Assembly: GCA_002297865.1 (NCBI GenBank)
Contig: DBKX01000105.1
Location: 6,491 to 15,482, forward strand
DNA length: 8,992 bases
From: Lachnoclostridium sp. UBA739
GTDB taxonomy: Bacteria; Bacillota_A; Clostridia; Lachnospirales; Lachnospiraceae
Direction of reading: 5' to 3'
Position numbers and translations under genes: made by a program
Shown here: in pieces, positions 1 through 5,577 of the stretch
Numbering within the stretch: the stretch's first letter is position 1
Layout: every line of letters starts with the position of its first letter
The notes under the pieces: model-generated
What the model was told of the DNA's origin: nothing
The model's database searches: none
Seen by the model: the letters and a program-made list of their open reading frames with translations, nothing else

Positions 1-435
1 AATACCTATAGTTCCAAAGGCAGTAATCTTTTTCTGAGGTTTATTCTCCACCAGAACTCCCTCGATAATGTCTTTCATATTACAATAGTTATCCAATTGA
101 TTTTCATAGATAAGCAGTTTACGCTCATTACGAGCAATAATCCAATGTGCATCAAAATTATCTTCACATAGACACCTTATCTTATCTGGTTCATCTGTTA
201 TATATACAAAAAGAAACTTTGCAACTCCTTCAAAATAAATCTCTGCTTTAACTTGCTGTTCTGAATATCGGATACTCCACACATTTTTCGGAAGTTCATC
301 TGGCAAATTAATAAAAATTACACAAGAATTCTGTTCTTCTTCCTGCTTTACAAAACCAAAGATACCTTGTTGTGTCAAATTCATTCTCTCAAATCCATGA
401 AGCGGTAACTGCTCATTGATTCTCTCTAAAAACAT
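1..435 (-). CDS. Partial protein, probable N-terminal domain of a rhomboid-family membrane protease (runs off the window)
   Basis: An open frame of 145 codons starts at ATG 435 and reaches base 1 without a stop, so the C-terminal part is missing. The start is well supported: AGGAGG at 444-449 lies 8 nt upstream. The visible part is soluble, with no signal peptide or membrane segment. The stretch around residues 97-112 (HWIIARNERKLLIYENQ) and the following Lys/Glu-rich linker resemble, from memory, the cytoplasmic N-terminal domain that precedes the membrane core in Lachnospiraceae rhomboid proteases. The catalytic Ser and His would lie beyond the edge, so the protease call is inference. It follows the FHA gene by 71 bp on the same strand and is probably in the same operon. 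A weak promoter-like pair in the gap could allow separate expression. Gene existence is near certain; the family call is moderate. Confidence 0.6.
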   Translation of the reverse strand, partial: MFLERINEQLPLHGFERMNLTQQGIFGFVKQEEEQNSCVIFINLPDELPKNVWSIRYSEQQVKAEIYFEGVAKFLFVYITDEPDKIRCLCEDNFDAHWIIARNERKLLIYENQLDNYCNMKDIIEGVLVENKPQKKITAFGTIGI

Positions 436-506
436 GTCTTTCGCCTCCTACCCGAAACATATTAAAATCATTCTAACTGTTTTCTGGTAGCAAAGCAATT
501 ATATCT

Positions 507-1676
507 TTATGATATTTTTATTAACTGGTATGTTATATTTGCTAATGTAATCTTATCTTTATCTGATAACGGATACGATGAATTGTTTGTTATTAATTCC
601 CCATTTACAAATGTCCCATTGGTTGAAGATAGATCCCTTATATGTATTTTTCCATTTACCTCTTCTAATATAGCATGCCGCTTACTAACAGCAGAGCTTC
701 TTACAACTTCGTTTACCTGCTTTTTATCCGAGCCAATAATACAGGGAAGGAATTGAATACTAATATTTTCAAATCCCATTTCACCTTTTAACACATATAT
801 TGGATGATAATTTGTCAGAACAATTGTATTTTCACACTCTATATCTTGAAATGGATTTTCTTCTTGTTTTAAAGGTGATAACCTTTTCTGAGTATAAAAG
901 GCAAAAGAATTTACTATTACTAGCAACAAACAACTTAATGCTACGTTTCTCATATTAAGGTTCCAAGATGACTCCCAAAAAACAAAACGTGTCTTAAGTA
1001 ATATCATAACTATCAATATATTTATTACTGCTACTACTGCTTTCATAGAAGAATAGCTTCTTTCTTTTTCCTCAACTAACTCTATTGGCTGCTGCTCTAT
1101 TACTTCATTTACGTTTTGCTTCATGACAACATCATTTCTACACCGCTCTACAACCTCCTTTACAGTAGCAAAGTTACAGCTACTCTCTCGTAAGACTTTA
1201 TATAAACCATATGTCAGAGTAACTGCTTTCTCATTCTTATAATCGATTACTTCCATAAAATACTCTGCCAGTTTAACCATCTGTTCTCTTACGTTAACAG
1301 AATATAATTCATAAAAACATAGATACACAGATTCCTGACAGGAATCCAAGTAAATAAAGTCTGGAAGCAAAATAAAATTATCTTGTTCTAATAAAAACTC
1401 CATTGCATCTTGAATTATATTAATTATATTAGAAATAATGAATTCTATCTTCCCAGCTGATATTTCGCTTTTTGAAAATATCTCATGAAGACATACCTTA
1501 TTTGTCACGTCATAATAATACTTAAAACTCTCATCAATTTGACGCCGTTCAACTTCAAGTAACCCTGGGAGCTTATTATGTAATACCATCTTCTGTTGAA
1601 ATCCTGATTCTTGTCCCTCTTCATTCTTTACTACTAAATAACATTTATTCATATCACGTATTATATCAGGTTTCAC
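507..1676 (-). CDS. DUF6382-like and FHA domain membrane protein of the Tad locus
   Basis: Numbering here counts from an in-frame GTG at 1685; the preferred start is residue 4 (GTG 1676), giving 389 residues. Residues about 4-190 form a soluble domain resembling DUF6382, opening with the family-like IIRDMNKCYLVV. Two membrane segments follow at about 214-232 and 246-264. A C-terminal FHA domain spans about 313-391, with SKRH (334-337) and SSTNGTFVNG (353-362). FHA domains normally bind phosphothreonine peptides. Both soluble domains should be cytoplasmic, joined by a hairpin through the membrane. The conserved Arg of the usual GR motif is replaced: the sequence reads IIGSDKK at 316-322. GTG 1676 is preferred because AGGAG lies 8 nt before it, whereas GTG 1685 overlaps that same ribosome site. 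The gene begins 5 nt after the stop of the short TadE-like gene. Its role in pilus assembly is inferred from position. Confidence 0.88.
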   Translation of the reverse strand: MKPDIIRDMNKCYLVVKNEEGQESGFQQKMVLHNKLPGLLEVERRQIDESFKYYYDVTNKVCLHEIFSKSEISAGKIEFIISNIINIIQDAMEFLLEQDNFILLPDFIYLDSCQESVYLCFYELYSVNVREQMVKLAEYFMEVIDYKNEKAVTLTYGLYKVLRESSCNFATVKEVVERCRNDVVMKQNVNEVIEQQPIELVEEKERSYSSMKAVVAVINILIVMILLKTRFVFWESSWNLNMRNVALSCLLLVIVNSFAFYTQKRLSPLKQEENPFQDIECENTIVLTNYHPIYVLKGEMGFENISIQFLPCIIGSDKKQVNEVVRSSAVSKRHAILEEVNGKIHIRDLSSTNGTFVNGELITNNSSYPLSDKDKITLANITYQLIKIS

Positions 1677-1681
1677 ACATA

Positions 1682-2095
1682 TCACTCCTCGCTTTTTATT
1701 GCATCATACATCCAAATCGTGTCCGATGCCTTTTTATTACATACTCTTATTAAGACACGAAAGTTAGAAAACTGGTTATTAACATAATCCTCTGAAAGTA
1801 AAAATTGAATCGGTATGTTATAATCTAACTTATACTCTGAATAAAAGTAATTCAACTCTTTCTTTTTCGATAGTTCTCCTCTCCCCAACTGTCCCGTATA
1901 ATCTTTTTCAGGACTTCCACTCTTTACATTAATTATGGCTTCGCACCCCACATTAATTCTATCAAAGCAGTATAAACTTACATATAGCATGGCCATTATA
2001 ATTCCAATAAGTATTACCATAATAAATGTTGCTTCAACGGTAAAACTCCCTATGTTATTAACCTTTATCTTCTCTATGATTCTTTTGTTCCACAT
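1682..2095 (-). CDS. Short TadE/TadF-like pseudopilin
   Basis: A 137-residue protein with the layout of TadE-like minor pilins: a short basic N-terminus, then IGSFTVEA at residues 15-22 and a hydrophobic helix to about residue 43. G16 followed by S17 with Glu at +5 (E21) fits a class III prepilin-peptidase site, so the mature protein would begin at S17. The remaining ~95 residues are a polar extracytoplasmic domain with no domain I recognise. ATG 2095 is chosen because GAGGG ends 10 nt upstream; an in-frame GTG at 2104 would put that site only 1 nt from the start. The gene overlaps the end of the longer TadE-like gene by 22 nt, and its TGA lies inside the ribosome binding region of the FHA gene, so the three are likely translated in a coupled way. 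It is probably a minor pilin or assembly component. Confidence 0.82.
   Translation of the reverse strand: MWNKRIIEKIKVNNIGSFTVEATFIMVILIGIIMAMLYVSLYCFDRINVGCEAIINVKSGSPEKDYTGQLGRGELSKKKELNYFYSEYKLDYNIPIQFLLSEDYVNNQFSNFRVLIRVCNKKASDTIWMYDAIKSEE
1685..1690 (-). promoter_or_regulatory. Ribosome binding site deciding the FHA gene start
   Basis: The minus strand reads GAGGAG from 1690 to 1685, followed 8 nt later by GTG at 1676. The upstream in-frame GTG at 1685-1683 shares its G with this site and has no other Shine-Dalgarno sequence, so it cannot easily be the start. The site lies over the last codons and stop of the preceding gene, which favours translational coupling. Confidence 0.65.
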
Positions 2096-2901
2096 CGATA
2101 ACACGCCCTCATCTTCTCATCCACATCATGTAATGGAATTCGCTTAATTGTTCTCTTTAATCCACTGCATTCTAAGCTGCAATGATACCTGTCCCCATCT
2201 TCGCAAATATAAACGGCTGTTATACTTCCTACACCTTTACAGCATCTCTCACACTTTTTATATTTTCCACCTGCTGCATTCCTCCTTGACTCAACCTCAT
2301 TAACGTTACATTGAGATATTTTCAATTTGAGCGAACTGCACTCTAATGTCACATGGTACACCGTGCCTGTTTCAGTTATGTATACATAATTACTATCTTC
2401 TGCTGTTTCACTTGTCTCTACATTATTTAAGCTTAGCAACTGGTTTGAGCCAATAAATGCTCTCGTCTTTACTCTTTGTATAATAGAGAACTCTTTTATC
2501 GATAGAATTGGCAAAGGAATGCGAACTGAATATTCCGCTATTAAGTCGATATCCTCCTCATTGTTTATATAAGAACTTGCGTTATATGATATCTTTTTAC
2601 TTAAAACTGAATCGTATTTTTTCTCGAACATAAAATACTTGTTAATTTCATGTCCAACTACAACATTATTTGCAATCTTGCTTGCCTGTGTACCGAATAA
2701 ATCTGTTCTCTCCTGCCCCTTACAGTTATTGATATATGCTAACTGTGACAATTCTTTGGATGCCTCTGTCATAGCATCCTGCAACTGAATCTCCAGTAAT
2801 AATATTTTAAATAATAGAATAAATGCGGTAACAGCAAAAACGAATATAGGTACTGCAAGGGCTGCCTCTACTGTAAACGAACCTCGTTTATCTTTTCTCA
2901 T
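2074..2901 (-). CDS. TadE-like pseudopilin with two C-terminal His/Cys (Ada-like metal-binding type) repeats
   Basis: A 275-residue protein. RGSFTVEAALAVPIF at 6-20 is a class III signal: G7, then S8 at +1 and E12 at +5, followed by a hydrophobic helix to about residue 36. Residues about 40-165 are an extracytoplasmic domain typical in size for TadE-like proteins. The C-terminus holds two copies of a motif of the form VYI...G..YHxxxxC..LK...CxxC. Copy 1 has H183, C188, C217, C220; copy 2 has H240, C245, C267, C270. This spacing looks like small zinc-binding modules related to the Ada metal-binding fold; zinc binding is inference. ATG 2901 is chosen because AAGGAG (2906-2911) lies 4 nt upstream and places the signal at the normal distance. 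A longer frame starting at TTG 2958 would translate through a hairpin arm and lacks a ribosome site. The gene follows the 140-bp hairpin region and overlaps the next TadE-like gene by 22 nt. Confidence 0.88.
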   Translation of the reverse strand: MRKDKRGSFTVEAALAVPIFVFAVTAFILLFKILLLEIQLQDAMTEASKELSQLAYINNCKGQERTDLFGTQASKIANNVVVGHEINKYFMFEKKYDSVLSKKISYNASSYINNEEDIDLIAEYSVRIPLPILSIKEFSIIQRVKTRAFIGSNQLLSLNNVETSETAEDSNYVYITETGTVYHVTLECSSLKLKISQCNVNEVESRRNAAGGKYKKCERCCKGVGSITAVYICEDGDRYHCSLECSGLKRTIKRIPLHDVDEKMRACYRCGTKES

Positions 2902-2913
2902 ATTACTCCTTAC

Positions 2914-3053
2914 TGAGGTAAACCAGGACACCCTTTCGTTATGTTTAGGGAGACGCAACCTAGCACCTCGTTTGAGGGGGATGATAGTGCATTCAAATAG
3001 AGTACAAGTATATAATATTTAAATTACACGAAAGGGCATCCCGGTTTACCCCA
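2914..3053 (-). repeat. Long imperfect inverted repeat, a strong hairpin in the operon transcript
   Basis: The arms lie at 2914-2939 and 3028-3053, with 88 nt between them. On the minus (transcribed) strand all 26 positions can pair: 22 Watson-Crick and 4 G-U wobbles, at 2916/3051, 2926/3041, 2929/3038 and 2930/3037. On the opposite strand those four would be A-C mismatches. A 4x4 internal loop and four more pairs (2944-2947 with 3020-3023) continue the stem inward. The base of the stem is 2 nt from the AAGGAG of the TadE-like gene and 6 nt from the stop of the DUF5702-like gene. No U-tract follows, so it is not a standard terminator. It fills almost the whole 158-bp gap. It could act as an mRNA processing or stability element, a translation control structure, or be a small palindromic insertion. 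Confidence 0.82.
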
Positions 3054-3059
3054 TATTTT

Positions 3060-5408
3060 TTAATAGCTCTGTTCTAATGTTGTCTGATACGTCCAGTTAC
3101 AGTCTTTCTCACTGATTGTTTTATTAACAAATTGTAAAAATAAAAATTTGTTATCTGTAACTGCATGACTAGATAAATGAAAACTATAGATACAATTTTT
3201 AAAATGAAAACCTTTACAATGCCTTAGCACCACATTCTGATTAATTAACTCCATACACCGATACCTGCTTTTCTCATTGAACTTTATCAAACTTAATATT
3301 TCTAAAAAGGAATCATATGAAAGCCCACCCTTATTCGAATAATTAACAGAAGACGCCTTGTCTTGTATTAATTTATGATTCATTATTAGTAAATCTGGAT
3401 AGTTTACCGAGAAGTCCTTCCCTCTCTTAAGAATCTTAATCTCTTTATCCTGCAACAAACTTGCTACATCAACAAGCGCTTCATCAAAAGACCATACAAG
3501 TAATATCAATGTTTCGGTAATATGTATAAGTGGTTCGATACCTGTAATTCCGGCAATTGCCAGCGCCGTCTCCTTAGCCAACGCCTTTTTTTCTGAATCA
3601 GACATTATGCTAATAAAATTAGTAACCATTCTCCACAGTACCATTTCATCAATGACACCTCTCAAATTTTCTTTGTCTGCTTTTTTTCCTTTTATAATAT
3701 ACTCCAACTCATAGAACAAACTCTTCTCCTTTTGCCTTTGTTCAAAATCTACAAAACTTCCGAAATGCTCTTCTTGGTAAAACAACATTAATAAAGAATT
3801 GACGAGATTACCGCTTTCTCCTATTTCAATTTTTTCTTTTTCTCCAAAGATATTGAACAAACCACTAATCCCTTCCATTAAATCTAGGTGTGACATTACT
3901 TCACTCAATTCCGGCGTACTTTCTTCTTCAGATGCAACTTCTGATAATAAAATTTTGTCTAACTTCTTTTGAGAAACCCTTACATCATCCGGTAAAACGA
4001 GATTTAGTATGTTTGTATCAAGCATTTCTTTCATCTTAGCAATTGGACTATCCACCTCTTCATCTGATATACTTCCATACTCAAATGCCATAGAATTTAT
4101 ATGATAACACTGTAATATTGATAAATTATTAGTTACTATCTGTTGTATCTTCTCCATTGACGAGTGCGAAGCAGATAACTGTACTGATTGGAAATTATCA
4201 ACTCTTGATAAAATTTGTCCATTCTGGTCAAGTAAATTACTTAACCCTTTTACATCTAGTCCCGTAGTTGTTATGGATTCTATACGTTGCACATCACTAT
4301 TAAGACTCACATTTAAATCAGGAGACATATTTGCTTTTTCATCATTTAGTTTCACTTTATACTGACTCACCTGGCCCTTTAACTTTATTTCTTTTACTTG
4401 GAGCTTATCAGCAATATTCTTCGCTTCATCAGTCTTCACTTGAACTTCTCGTATTAAATCTGAGAACCGTTTACATCTCCTTTTTATTTTCTCTAAATCT
4501 TCTTCAATAAGTCCTTCTACTTCTTCTGCTCGTTTATCCAGTTCCTTCTGCTTTTTTTCTCTTTTACCTTCTCCTTCCTTTCCTATTGCAAGCTCTCTCT
4601 GTTGTTCTAAATTCACTTGCTCCTCTAATAACGATTGCACATCTACTGAGTCTATTCTTATCTCAGTAAGTAACTGATTCACATCAACATACTTATTTTT
4701 TAACTTTGTCCACAATTGCTTAGAATTTACCCCCACACTGTTCATAGTTGGTTTTTCTAAAAGCACTCTTTTTACAAAACTGTTCCGTATCTGTACCTTC
4801 CCTCTTTCATTGACAGTTACACCATCAATAACCTCCATAAGCTTTAAGACATCATATGAATATTGGCTCAGCTTTTCTTCGCATTTTATTTTTTCCTCTA
4901 CTACCTTGGTACTTGACCTTAACTCATTTGTTGCGTCAACCGTTTCCCTTACCCTTTCAATAAGTTTATCAACGCTTTTATACTTTATATAAGCAACTGC
5001 CTCATCTTCAAACGCTTTTCCTCCATTATCTAATGCTGTAACTATTTCTGATGCCTCTACAGAACATTCTTGAGGAATTGGAAAAGCCTTCTTAAATTTT
5101 CTCTTCTTGAGTTCAGACAAATCCCTTACTGGATTCATTGAGTATTGCATATACTCTTGTGCCTTGCTCTTTATATATTGCTGTTTGTCTTCGCCCTCCG
5201 AAAATGCCATGAAAAATAGATGATAATCATCATATAATGGTCTATAATACTCTGTCATAATGGCTTTACCTGATGCATCTAGCATATCCTGTGTACATAC
5301 TTTAAAACTCTTATATCTAGAACACTCTAGTAAAACGCCTATCGCTCCTAAAAGAATTGCAAATAGAAACACAAGAAATGCAGATGCAGAACCCTTATTG
5401 TTAATCAT
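3060..5408 (-). CDS. DUF5702-like Tad-locus surface protein with N-terminal anchor and coiled coil
   Basis: A 782-residue protein. Residues 1-8 are short and basic, followed by a membrane segment at about 9-28; most of the rest should be outside the membrane. YYRPLYDDYHLFFM at 54-67 follows the family-like pattern after the anchor. Residues about 258-358 are highly charged and helical, probably coiled coil. A hydrophobic, partly amphipathic stretch at about 609-653 contains WSFDEALVDVASLL, and the C-terminal SYDSFLEILSLI...RCMELIN at about 697-725 also resembles DUF5702 proteins of clostridial Tad clusters. The N-terminus KGSASAF looks like the G/S junction of the TadE-like neighbours but lacks Glu at +5. 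ATG 5408 overlaps the end of the Flp1 pilin gene by 8 nt and has no Shine-Dalgarno sequence, so translation probably depends on reinitiation. Biochemical function is unknown; a role in the pilus or its surface attachment is inferred from context. Confidence 0.87.
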   Translation of the reverse strand: MINNKGSASAFLVFLFAILLGAIGVLLECSRYKSFKVCTQDMLDASGKAIMTEYYRPLYDDYHLFFMAFSEGEDKQQYIKSKAQEYMQYSMNPVRDLSELKKRKFKKAFPIPQECSVEASEIVTALDNGGKAFEDEAVAYIKYKSVDKLIERVRETVDATNELRSSTKVVEEKIKCEEKLSQYSYDVLKLMEVIDGVTVNERGKVQIRNSFVKRVLLEKPTMNSVGVNSKQLWTKLKNKYVDVNQLLTEIRIDSVDVQSLLEEQVNLEQQRELAIGKEGEGKREKKQKELDKRAEEVEGLIEEDLEKIKRRCKRFSDLIREVQVKTDEAKNIADKLQVKEIKLKGQVSQYKVKLNDEKANMSPDLNVSLNSDVQRIESITTTGLDVKGLSNLLDQNGQILSRVDNFQSVQLSASHSSMEKIQQIVTNNLSILQCYHINSMAFEYGSISDEEVDSPIAKMKEMLDTNILNLVLPDDVRVSQKKLDKILLSEVASEEESTPELSEVMSHLDLMEGISGLFNIFGEKEKIEIGESGNLVNSLLMLFYQEEHFGSFVDFEQRQKEKSLFYELEYIIKGKKADKENLRGVIDEMVLWRMVTNFISIMSDSEKKALAKETALAIAGITGIEPLIHITETLILLVWSFDEALVDVASLLQDKEIKILKRGKDFSVNYPDLLIMNHKLIQDKASSVNYSNKGGLSYDSFLEILSLIKFNEKSRYRCMELINQNVVLRHCKGFHFKNCIYSFHLSSHAVTDNKFLFLQFVNKTISEKDCNWTYQTTLEQSY

Positions 5409-5577
5409 CTATTATGGTAGAGGAATCTGTTTTAATAGTTGAGAATGCGTTCTTTACAATAGCTGTAATTTCATTCTTAAATAGTAGAACAAGTGCAATT
5501 AATATGACTAAAATCAGAATAATTTCCACAACTCCAATTCCGTCTTCTTCTTTTATGAATTCCTTAATAATGTTCAT
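5401..5577 (-). CDS. Flp1-type type IVb mini-pilin, likely the major pilus subunit
   Basis: A 58-residue protein: a charged leader (MNIIKEFIKEEDG), then IGVVE, a hydrophobic helix at about 15-33, and a short tail ending SSTIIDD. G13 followed by I14 at +1 and E18 at +5 is the class III prepilin-peptidase site expected in Flp-family pilins, predicting a mature subunit of 45 residues. Size and pattern match the clostridial Flp1-like pilins. GGGAGG at 5585-5590 lies 7 nt before the ATG, the strongest ribosome site in the window, as expected for an abundant subunit. The start codon directly abuts the TadC stop (TAAATG), and the last codons overlap the start of the DUF5702-like gene by 8 nt. Only one such pilin is visible here. 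Secretion and assembly would be by the TadA/B/C machinery encoded just upstream. Confidence 0.9.
   Translation of the reverse strand: MNIIKEFIKEEDGIGVVEIILILVILIALVLLFKNEITAIVKNAFSTIKTDSSTIIDD

Noticed and set aside
470..498. Promoter-like pair TTGCTT (493-498) and TAGAAT (470-475), minus strand, 17 nt apart, before the last gene.
   Set aside because: The -35 matches consensus at only three positions, and such pairs are frequent in AT-rich DNA; it is mentioned only as a possibility.
2902..2958. N-terminal extension of the long TadE-like gene from TTG 2958.
   Set aside because: The 19 extra codons run through a hairpin arm, there is no Shine-Dalgarno sequence before the TTG, and ATG 2901 has AAGGAG 4 nt upstream and gives a normal class III leader.
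2914..3053. The hairpin as a rho-independent terminator.
   Set aside because: The 88-nt loop is too large, no run of U follows the stem, and the next gene's ribosome site begins 2 nt later.
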